The notes under the pieces: model-generated
What the model was told of the DNA's origin: nothing
Databases searched by the model: none
The model's input: only the letters and a program-made list of their open reading frames with translations
Part shown: positions 44,558 through 51,051 of the stretch, piece after piece
Position numbering within the stretch: position 1 is the first letter of the stretch
Layout: every line of letters begins with the position of its first letter
Assembly: GCF_900607235.1 (NCBI RefSeq)
Contig: NZ_LR027849.1
Span: 310,001 to 374,000, forward strand
Length of the DNA: 64,000 bases
Source of the DNA: Olivibacter jilunii
GTDB lineage: Bacteria; Bacteroidota; Bacteroidia; Sphingobacteriales; Sphingobacteriaceae
Direction of reading: 5' to 3'
Translations under genes and position numbers: made by a program

Positions 44558-45127
44558 TTAATTGTTGCGCCAAAGCCGGCTAAGGGTTTCACGAGATACA
44601 CCCAAATAAGCGGCCAGAAGGGTCTTAGGTACCCGTTGCATCAATGCAGGCTGTTTGCGGAGTACCTGCTCATACCTTTCACGTGGGTTGGCTGTAAGGA
44701 ATGACAGAATACGCTCCTGAGAAGCCATGTGTCCTCGGTTCGCCTTATGCAGGAAGAAATGCTCCATTTTTTGTAGCTTGGCGCAAATTGTCTGATAGCT
44801 ATCCAGTGAAAGGCAGTATACTTCCGTATCCTCAATACACTGTAAGCTCAATGACGCCGGTTGCCGGGAGAACCAAGCGGGATAGTCGCTTTCCCACCAG
44901 TCTTCCATTGCAAAAGAAATAATATGTTCGCGGCCTGTTTTGTCATGATAGACCAGCTTAAGCAACCCGGATATGACTAGGTATACATAACGTACCGGTT
45001 CATTCTTATCGATAAGGAATCCGCCTTTCCTACAACGCTTTACACTGAAGTGCTGTCGCACAAAAGTGTACTCTTCGTCACTCAATGGTACTACTTGCTC
45101 TATATGCCGTCGAAGCATTTCTTCCAT
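44558..45127 (-). CDS. Crp/Fnr family transcriptional regulator
   Basis: 189 residues. The N-terminal effector roll (about 15-110) has VKRCRKGGFLIDKNEPVRYVYLVISGLLKLVYHDKTGREHIISFAMEDWW. The C-terminal helix-turn-helix (about 150-187) has ERYEQVLRKQPALMQRVPKTLLAAYLGVSRETLSRLW. It is divergent from the DUF4405 gene. The 132-bp gap between them holds an exact copy of the palindrome found at 43313-43330, so this protein or its paralogue at 42.7 kb probably binds there. The two regulators are only about one-third alike by eye, so one shared palindrome for both would be notable. Confidence 0.9.
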   Translation of the reverse strand: MEEMLRRHIEQVVPLSDEEYTFVRQHFSVKRCRKGGFLIDKNEPVRYVYLVISGLLKLVYHDKTGREHIISFAMEDWWESDYPAWFSRQPASLSLQCIEDTEVYCLSLDSYQTICAKLQKMEHFFLHKANRGHMASQERILSFLTANPRERYEQVLRKQPALMQRVPKTLLAAYLGVSRETLSRLWRNN

Positions 45128-45189
45128 ATGCGTAAAGATAGGAATTTAGGTAATATATGTAATTCAGCCAATAAATATCAGCCGTTACA

Positions 45190-45207
45190 TTTGATAACAA
45201 ATGTTAT
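45190..45207. promoter_or_regulatory. Crp/Fnr-type operator upstream of the DUF4405 gene
   Basis: This site, TTTGATAACAAATGTTAT, is base-for-base identical to 43313-43330. Its centre (45200.5) is 30.5 bp before the -7 box TACATTTG at 45231-45238, and the site ends 52 bp before the ATG at 45260, against 51 bp at the other locus. Confidence 0.6.
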
Positions 45208-45230
45208 TGTACCCAAGATTTCTCCCTACA

Positions 45231-45238
45231 TACATTTG
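45231..45238 (+). promoter_or_regulatory. -7 element of the DUF4405 gene
   Basis: TACATTTG fits TAnnTTTG and lies 21 bp before the start codon. The -33 position is not TTG but is adjacent to the Crp/Fnr-type palindrome, as expected for an activator-dependent promoter. Confidence 0.5.
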
Positions 45239-45259
45239 TAGAAATAAACACGTGGACAC

Positions 45260-45736
45260 ATGAAGCTTAATAGAAAGTACATCACACCTTTTATCACCCT
45301 TGTTTTTCTCGTTGTAGCCCTATCTGGCCTGCTGATGCTTTTCCATCTATTTGATGGTTATACGGAAGTTATGCATGAAAGCCTGGGATTGGTTTTTGTC
45401 ATTTTTGCCATCTTTCATATTCTTGTCAATTGGAAGAGCTTACAAACCCATTTTGGAAAAAAAGTTTTCTTACCCGCCGCCATCGCCGTCGCGGTGGTTT
45501 CAACTGCCTTTGTTATACATCAAAGAGGTAACCCAACCCTTGATACACTGATTGTCAAACGAATAGTCAAGGCTCCGATAATGAAAGCTTTTCAAGCCTT
45601 AAATATCGATTATGATCAGGCATTGCGAACACTTAAAAGTAATGGCATATTCATTGGTGATTCGAAAACAATCGAAGAGATCTGGCAGAAAAACGAAGTG
45701 TCGCCCCAAGAAGTGATTGATTTAATAGTCAACTAG
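45260..45736 (+). CDS. DUF4405 domain-containing membrane protein
   Basis: 158 residues. Three hydrophobic segments are visible (about 9-28, 37-55 and 70-88). The DUF4405 pattern shows in TLVFLVVALSGLLMLFHLF, then MHESLGLVFVIFAIFHILVNWKSLQTHFG. Histidines in two helices (His29, His39, His52) are placed as possible haem ligands, as in small membrane cytochromes. That is inference from spacing only. The soluble C-terminus (about 95-158) contains FQALNIDYDQALRTLKSNGIFIGDSKTIEEIWQKNEVSPQEVIDLIV, a fold often seen after this domain. The gene sits downstream of a Crp/Fnr-type operator. Confidence 0.8.
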   Translation: MKLNRKYITPFITLVFLVVALSGLLMLFHLFDGYTEVMHESLGLVFVIFAIFHILVNWKSLQTHFGKKVFLPAAIAVAVVSTAFVIHQRGNPTLDTLIVKRIVKAPIMKAFQALNIDYDQALRTLKSNGIFIGDSKTIEEIWQKNEVSPQEVIDLIVN

Positions 45737-45852
45737 TTTTAATAGCAAAGCGAGATAGCCAACGTTGTCATTGCGTGCTGTCTGGCAGATTCGTTTTCTT
45801 CAAAATAAATAGGTTCGCGTTTTAAAACAAGTATGCAATTTCAAAAGAAAAA

Positions 45853-45885
45853 CTGGAAAAGCTTGTCATAACCAAGCTTTTCCAG
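45853..45885. terminator. Bidirectional terminator between DUF4405 and CPBP genes
   Basis: CTGGAAAAGCTTG (45853-45865) and CAAGCTTTTCCAG (45873-45885) form a perfect 13-bp stem with a 7-nt loop, between two convergent genes. Confidence 0.7.
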
Positions 45886-45960
45886 ACATCCCATGTCCAT
45901 CGTAAGGCAAATATAGTTATCCCGCAAGTTTCGTTAAATCGAAAGAATTTTGCTTATTCT

Positions 45961-46740
45961 TCATGATTCACTCAGCTTGGTTCTATATTGCCAAAAAAGA
46001 ATAAAAGCTAAACCGATGCAGATCAAATACGGTAGAACAACAGTAAAGAAGTTGTAATGATGCTGGCTTTGTGTAACGTGTATGATCCCATCAATTTCAC
46101 CGGGGGAGGTGCGTGGAATCAAAGTCTGCGCAAAATTCCATCCGGTATGTAATCCAATTGGCAGAAACAATTTCTTGGTCTTTAGATAAAGAAGGCCAAA
46201 AAGGAGTGAACCAACACCCGTGGTGAGTAAGGTGAGCATAAAATCACCGAAAGGCATAGCTAGGTGAACATGCATTAATCCGAAGGGCACCATTACCACT
46301 AATTGCGCCGGCCATGCGCCGTAATGTCTATGTAAGCTTTGAAACGGATAGCCAAGAAAAACAAACTCCTGTGCAAAGGAGGAACAGAAGCAGTTTAAAA
46401 AGATAGTAATAATTGGCCCGGCGTTTATTCTATCGCTGAATACCCATTGATCGCCTGTTAAAAGGAAAGTAAGAGAAGCGGTAACAATAAGCATCAGCAC
46501 GCCAATGCCCAGGCCAAGGAAAAGTTGAAGGTAGTTCATGCTGTTTTTAGGGATAAAGCCAATGGACGTTATATTTTTCCCTTCCCGCCTTAAAAAGATA
46601 AAACTGAGTACGAAGGAAAGACAAAAGAAGAACAGCGGACTGTTTAATGGCCGAATCAATCCGGCAATGATCATCGCTGCGCCGAGTAGGATAAAGTAAA
46701 TCACTACGTTAACAAGTGGTATTAATTTTTTGCTCATCAT
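45961..46740 (-). CDS. CPBP family intramembrane metalloprotease-like protein
   Basis: About 259 residues from the ATG at 46740 (MMSKKLIPLVNVV). An upstream in-frame ATG at 46818 would add a cysteine-rich stretch with no support. It has about eight hydrophobic segments. The CPBP/Abi motifs are recognisable: QEFVFLGYPFQSLHRHYG replaces the usual EExxxR-type motif 1 (Gln for the first Glu), MVPFGLMHVHLAMPFG gives motif 2 with His, and LPIGLHTGWNFAQ gives motif 3 with His and Asn. Type II CAAX-like proteases cut membrane substrates. The altered first Glu raises the question of reduced activity. The gene is convergent with DUF4405 and divergent from the histidine kinase. Confidence 0.8.
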   Translation of the reverse strand: MMSKKLIPLVNVVIYFILLGAAMIIAGLIRPLNSPLFFFCLSFVLSFIFLRREGKNITSIGFIPKNSMNYLQLFLGLGIGVLMLIVTASLTFLLTGDQWVFSDRINAGPIITIFLNCFCSSFAQEFVFLGYPFQSLHRHYGAWPAQLVVMVPFGLMHVHLAMPFGDFMLTLLTTGVGSLLFGLLYLKTKKLFLPIGLHTGWNFAQTLIPRTSPGEIDGIIHVTQSQHHYNFFTVVLPYLICIGLAFILFWQYRTKLSES

Positions 46741-46955
46741 TTGTAATTTATTTAATGTCAACACAAAATGACAAAGTAGAAATGAAGCAAAAAAATAAAG
46801 TCGACAGGGCCCACCCACTTATCGACAAATAGCTTTTGTACGGTAACCAAGTAAAAGGAAATCCTTCGTTGCCAAAAAAAGAGGCTTCGTAGGAAACCGA
46901 GTAGTCTTGGTCTATTTATTTTGGGGCGAGCTATTTAAACAGCTATATTTACCGT

Positions 46956-48077
46956 ATGCAGCTTCAAACCACTGTGCTTCAAGCAACTGTTTACCGTATT
47001 TATCAGCAGAGGGCACTCAGGCTACTGTTACACCTTTGTTTTTGGCTATTTATGTTGGCGGTAAAAAACTACATGGCCTCCATAACCTTTAATGTCTATA
47101 ATGGATTACCGACTACGACGCTGTTTAAAATAAATTTGTATAGTACCGCATTGTTGGCTGCTTTTTATTACACCCTGGTTTACGGGCTTTATCCCCATGC
47201 TATCAGGGCGAAAAGTATGGTGGGTAGCCTGTTTGGTTTAATCATGCTGTTTATTTTGTATACTGTCGCCGACGGCTACATCGAAGCAGCTTTATTGAGG
47301 AACTGCACCGATTGTATGGCGCTTATAGAACGGAATAATCCCAACTACCACAAATTTCTCCAACAGCAACTGAGCAATGTCGTGTTTAAGCGCTTTATGA
47401 GCTTAGGTTTGCCACTTGGTATTATTTTCATGCTGGGAATGCCGATAAGCATAAAGGTAGGTTTGGCCGCCTTGCGTAATGCTTATGCGAATGCAGAGCT
47501 TATCAAAGAAAAAGCAAAGTTGGAGCTTGATTTTCTTAAAGCACAGTTCAATCCACACTTTCTCTTCAATTCATTGAATAATATATATGGTTTGATTTTA
47601 CGTGGGAATATCGCGCAATCCGCTTCGGTGATCGCTCATTTATCAGCGTTTTTGCGTTATACAACATATGAAGCCAATAACGAATGGATGCCTGTTGCAG
47701 AAGAAACGAAGTTGATCGCGAACTATATTGAATTAGAAAAAATACGGCTCAACCACACGAAAGTCAGCGTGGAGGTCACGATTGAAAATCCCTCAGTACA
47801 ATTGCCATCCTTGCTATTGATGCCATTAGTCGAAAATGCGTTTAAGCATACGGAGGATGTTCCCGGCGCTTTTGTCCATTTTGTGATTCACGTAAGTGAT
47901 AAACAACTGTATTTTATGGAAGAAAACACAATAGGTGATTCAGAAGAAAATAAATATGGCGGATTGGGTTTGCAGCATTTGCGTAAAAGGCTGGCTTTTT
48001 TTTATCCCAATAAACATCAATACGAATTGGACGAACAAGCAAATAGCTATCGAGTAACCTTAATCTGTAAATTATGA
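46956..48077 (+). CDS. LytS-type sensor histidine kinase
   Basis: A 373-residue membrane-bound kinase of the His_kinase/LytS type. Four hydrophobic segments (about 25-45, 65-85, 95-115 and 145-170) form the sensor. Then comes the linker-helix and H-box KLELDFLKAQFNPHFLFNSLNNIYGLI (about 188-214) with the phosphorylated His in NPHFLFN. The ATPase part has LPSLLLMPLVENAFKHTED (about 287-305), the N-box, and GGLGLQHLRKRLAFFYP (about 334-350). It phosphorylates the response regulator encoded by the next gene, which overlaps by 4 bp (ATGA). The stimulus is unknown. Bacteroidota members of this type are often orphan pairs like this one. Confidence 0.93.
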   Translation: MQLQTTVLQATVYRIYQQRALRLLLHLCFWLFMLAVKNYMASITFNVYNGLPTTTLFKINLYSTALLAAFYYTLVYGLYPHAIRAKSMVGSLFGLIMLFILYTVADGYIEAALLRNCTDCMALIERNNPNYHKFLQQQLSNVVFKRFMSLGLPLGIIFMLGMPISIKVGLAALRNAYANAELIKEKAKLELDFLKAQFNPHFLFNSLNNIYGLILRGNIAQSASVIAHLSAFLRYTTYEANNEWMPVAEETKLIANYIELEKIRLNHTKVSVEVTIENPSVQLPSLLLMPLVENAFKHTEDVPGAFVHFVIHVSDKQLYFMEENTIGDSEENKYGGLGLQHLRKRLAFFYPNKHQYELDEQANSYRVTLICKL

Positions 48078-48781
48078 GTATCTCCTGTATAATTGTTGAC
48101 GACGAACCCATTGCTCGTGACATTATAAAAGACCATCTTGAAAAGTTGCCGGATTTCGAAATAAAGGACTTGTGTATAAACGCCATGGAGGCTTATGAAG
48201 CACTATACACGCAGCAAATAGACGTCATGTTTTTGGACATACAGATGCCACGGATTGCGGGTACGGAATTTCTCCGCTCCTTGCGGAACCCTCCCTACGT
48301 AGTGTTTACCACTGCTTATCCACAATTTGCTGTTGAGGGATTCGACTTAAATTCAGTTGACTATCTGGTAAAGCCCATTACCTTCGACCGCTTTTTGCAA
48401 GCTGCCCAAAAGCTAAGGGAGCGCATGGCCACCCGTACTGTTAATTTAGAAACAGATAGCGAACGCACTTTTATATTTATCAAGCAAAACAACAAATTGA
48501 TACGGGTAAACTTTGAAGAAATTGTTTATGTGGAGGCGCAGCGTGATTTCTCGATGGTACATTTAGCAAACGGAACTACTATGATGATGAGCATGAATAT
48601 CGGGATGGTCGAAACACTACTGCCTCAAGCTATTTTTCTTAGAATTCATCGATCCTATATCGTACAACTTGTCAAAATTAAAGCGATCACAGGAAATCTT
48701 GCCAAAACTGATTTGATCGATCTTCCTATTGGACCTAATTATCGGGAAATACTCTTGCAGAAATTGAATATTTCATATTAG
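48074..48781 (+). CDS. LytTR-type response regulator
   Basis: 235 residues. The receiver domain (about 3-120) begins ISCIIVDDEPIARDIIKDHL, has the phospho-acceptor Asp in VMFLDIQMPRIAG (about 53-65), and ends FTTAYPQFAVEGFDLNSVDYLVKPITFDRFLQAAQKL. The LytTR DNA-binding domain (about 135-233) has FIFIKQNNKLIRVNFEEIVYVEAQRDFSMVHLANG and FLRIHRSYIVQLVKIKAI. The start codon overlaps the kinase stop, so the two are translationally coupled. A perfect hairpin follows 105 bp after the stop. Confidence 0.93.
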   Translation: MSISCIIVDDEPIARDIIKDHLEKLPDFEIKDLCINAMEAYEALYTQQIDVMFLDIQMPRIAGTEFLRSLRNPPYVVFTTAYPQFAVEGFDLNSVDYLVKPITFDRFLQAAQKLRERMATRTVNLETDSERTFIFIKQNNKLIRVNFEEIVYVEAQRDFSMVHLANGTTMMMSMNIGMVETLLPQAIFLRIHRSYIVQLVKIKAITGNLAKTDLIDLPIGPNYREILLQKLNISY

Positions 48782-48885
48782 TTATTGGCCGACAAGAAGG
48801 GATGAACTGCTATGGAAATTCCATCCGTCCTTTCATGATAGATAAAGAAGGTCGATGGTAAGATCTAGGGGAAAGCTGAAAAACA

Positions 48886-48913
48886 AATAAAGCCTCTAAT
48901 TAGAGGCTTTATT
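48886..48913. terminator. Bidirectional terminator between response regulator and arr-like genes
   Basis: AATAAAGCCTCTA (48886-48898) and TAGAGGCTTTATT (48901-48913) form a 13-bp perfect stem with AT between them. Rightward it is followed by CTTTTAC, and leftward by TTTGTTTTTC. It lies between convergent genes. Confidence 0.8.
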
Positions 48914-49048
48914 CTTTTACTTGAAAATGTACGCATTTATTTTTATCGACTATTTAATTAACGTTGAGAAGCGATCTTTATTGTGCTCATGAAAAATAAA
49001 ACTTCTTGGGGATCTTTGTCACCTGACATTGGACAGTTCAATAGGATG

Positions 49049-49792
49049 CTAGTTGATAATTTCTCCTTTGAGATTCGCTATCTTTTGCTGCCACTGCTGT
49101 CGTTCTTCAGGCGTTAATCGTACCCAGTCTGTAATCTCCCCAACAATTTTCAATGGTTCTTGACTGCGATACGAACGGGTTGGATTGCCCGGAAATTTCT
49201 TGTCGGTAACATTTGGATCATTTTCAAAGCTACCCGTTGGCTCAACGATATAAATGCGGTCGGGCCCATCACCTTTCGCTAGGGCCGCTGCAAGTCCCGC
49301 TCCATTAATCAAAGCTGTAAAATATATATGATTCATTACAATCTCGGGTTTGTAGTTCGAGTTGTACCCTGCTGTTAACAAATCGCCAACCTGTAAATCC
49401 GCTTTCGTTCCGTGATAAAAAGGACCCTTGTCAGAACTCCGATCCCTGAATGAATCTGCTAGTTCATAATTCTTTTTCGCATTATCAAAGTCATGTAATT
49501 CCTCATAGCATTTTGCGATGCTCTCATATAGAGAAGGAAAAGCGCTCTTGACAGCATCATCATTTATCTCGGATGCAGAACGCAAAGCGGTGCCCAGCCA
49601 TTTTAATTTGTCCGCGACATTCTTTTGGTGTCGAGCTACGTAATAGGCCGCGAGAAATCGTTCAAAATCGTTTGTTGCTTCATACGAGGCTTGAAGAAAT
49701 AATTTACTTGCTTCTTCGGGTTGGTTATTATCCTCCATGCTCATGCCCTGAAGGCAGAGTTTAACGACCTTGTTGTTTGGGTTGAATTCCAT
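49049..49792 (-). CDS. arr: TPR-like domain fused to rifampin ADP-ribosyltransferase (Arr) domain
   Basis: 247 residues. The C-terminal ~125 (about 122-247) is a complete Arr domain, which inactivates rifamycins by ADP-ribosylation using NAD+. GPFYHGTKADLQVGDLLTAGYNSN carries the first triad His (His127), HIYFTALINGAGLAAALA carries Tyr157, and YIVEPTGSFENDPNVTDKKFPGNPTRSYRSQEPLKIVGEI carries the acidic region with Asp192. A plain Arr is about 140 residues. The N-terminal ~118 is helical and TPR-like (QPEEASKLFLQASYEATNDFERFLAAYYVARHQ and AKCYEELHDFDNAKKNYELADSF), with no resistance role known. The fusion is unusual enough to note. It is leftward, with the membrane-protein/PadR pair behind it. 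Confidence 0.88.
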   Translation of the reverse strand: MEFNPNNKVVKLCLQGMSMEDNNQPEEASKLFLQASYEATNDFERFLAAYYVARHQKNVADKLKWLGTALRSASEINDDAVKSAFPSLYESIAKCYEELHDFDNAKKNYELADSFRDRSSDKGPFYHGTKADLQVGDLLTAGYNSNYKPEIVMNHIYFTALINGAGLAAALAKGDGPDRIYIVEPTGSFENDPNVTDKKFPGNPTRSYRSQEPLKIVGEITDWVRLTPEERQQWQQKIANLKGEIIN

Positions 49793-50120
49793 TTCTTAAT
49801 TATTTTCTCTGATCAATTGACTTCATATGAATGTTGTTGCTTTCCCAAATTGCCGAAGCGTACAAAGAGATTCGAATTGCATGAGAAATCAATATCCTAA
49901 GAGACTACCATGCTGTGTGAAATGTTACATTGGATGCATCTTTTCAATAAAACAAAAGTTGTCGTTCTATCGATACTGAATATGCTCCGGAATACGCCTT
50001 TAAAGATATTAATTTATATGTGCTTTGACAACCTAGGGCATCTGTTTTTACTGATACCTTGATGATGGCCTCCACCGGAAGGCGTAAGCCTGGCCTGAGA
50101 TAGGCGGCAGGAGCTTCCGA
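49793..50120. other. 328-bp region without a supported gene
   Basis: It lies between the Arr gene start and the 3' end of the leftward membrane-protein gene. The only rightward frame of note (49827-49979, 50 codons, cysteine-rich) has no promoter or homologous look. The right part (about 50060-50115) has GC-rich short inverted bits without a clear stem. Confidence 0.5.
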
Positions 50121-50540
50121 TTATTCAAAGAGGTCGGTTCTAGCGATCCCCTTTATGGCATTTCTACCTTTCAGCAGATATATACCAAAGTGTAACAAGA
50201 GTATAATTGACCAAATAAAGGTTCCAGTCTGAAAGCTCTTGAAACTTTCATTAATACTTGCAAGATCTAGTTTAAACCAGATGAATGAAATAAGAGTAAA
50301 AATTAGGAACGTATAGAGATGGAATCGAAAAGTAAGTGAGACAATTGACAGTGATTGATTTGCTTTTTTGCCAAAATGCCATCCTGCAAGAAACATGGAA
50401 ATAAAGTATAAAGTTGCCAATACCCACGTTAACACATACTGTTGCTGAGTTAGAAAAAAGGACAATAAGTACCGGAATAAAATAGTTGTTCCCATTGCTA
50501 CGGCTGCATAGCCAATCTGATAGGTTGTTAAGCTTTTCAT
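50121..50540 (-). CDS. Small integral membrane protein in a PadR operon
   Basis: A 139-residue protein with four hydrophobic segments (about 9-30, 37-55, 70-90 and 106-123). I do not recognise a named family. It overlaps the PadR gene by 4 bp (ATGA), so the pair is translationally coupled. PadR genes paired with small membrane proteins in this way are common in Bacteroidota and Firmicutes; the membrane protein is usually the regulated target, but its activity is unknown. Confidence 0.75.
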   Translation of the reverse strand: MKSLTTYQIGYAAVAMGTTILFRYLLSFFLTQQQYVLTWVLATLYFISMFLAGWHFGKKANQSLSIVSLTFRFHLYTFLIFTLISFIWFKLDLASINESFKSFQTGTFIWSIILLLHFGIYLLKGRNAIKGIARTDLFE

Positions 50541-50911
50541 AACGTTTCCTCCATTTTTAATAGTTTGGTTATTTTAGAGTTGAAAAATAACTGAATGTTC
50601 CGTTCAACAAATCTTGTGAACAATTCGTTGCCCAATGCCGTCAGGTAGTAATACTTACGTTCCGGACCCTTGTGGCCTTTTCCACTTTCGAAATCTACTG
50701 CTCCTATATGATGGAGTTTTCTGAGATTCCGATAAAGGCTTTGTTCTTCACACTGCATAGTGTATTTTGATTCAATTTCAATAAACAGCTTGATTTCGTC
50801 TACATATTTTTTGCCATCTTTCAATGCCATAAATATCCAAAGGGTAAGTTGGCCCTTTTTATACGTTTCCTCCCAGGCCGAAAGCAGCTCATCAACTAAC
50901 TTATTCTTCAT
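50537..50911 (-). CDS. PadR family transcriptional regulator
   Basis: A 124-residue PadR-type winged-helix regulator: GQLTLWIFMALKDGKKYVDEIKLFIEIESKYTMQCEEQSLYRNLRKLHHIGAVDFESGKGHKGPERKYYYLTALGNELFTRFVERNIQLFF. The order helix-turn-helix, wing (GPERKYYYLTALG) and C-terminal dimerisation helix is standard. PadR proteins usually repress their own operon and respond to small toxic compounds. An 8+8-bp inverted repeat at 50911-50935 overlaps the start of the transcript, in a position that suits autorepression. Confidence 0.88.
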   Translation of the reverse strand: MKNKLVDELLSAWEETYKKGQLTLWIFMALKDGKKYVDEIKLFIEIESKYTMQCEEQSLYRNLRKLHHIGAVDFESGKGHKGPERKYYYLTALGNELFTRFVERNIQLFFNSKITKLLKMEETL

Positions 50912-50935
50912 GTATTATTCAAGTTGTATAATACA
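50911..50935. promoter_or_regulatory. Candidate PadR operator
   Basis: TGTATTAT (50911-50918) and ATAATACA (50928-50935) are exact inverted repeats spaced by 9 bp. The site covers the predicted transcription start and reaches the padR start codon. Confidence 0.45.
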
Positions 50936-50965
50936 AATGTATAGTGTTAAATTTTAATATCCAAA
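50934..50965 (-). promoter_or_regulatory. Promoter of the PadR operon
   Basis: On the minus strand TTTG (50965-50962), 20 bp, then TACATTTG (50941-50934) fits the Bacteroidota consensus exactly. The start codon lies 23 bp downstream. Confidence 0.6.
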
Positions 50966-51051
50966 TATTTGTGCTGTGCTGAGGTAGGGTGGAATAAAGG
51001 CTATGGCTGCAGGAGGAAGAATAACCTACGGATGCGGGACGAAATCCTGTT

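Noticed and set aside
49827-49979. 50-codon rightward frame in the Arr/membrane-protein gap
   Set aside because: It has no promoter, terminator or recognisable composition; cysteine content looks random.
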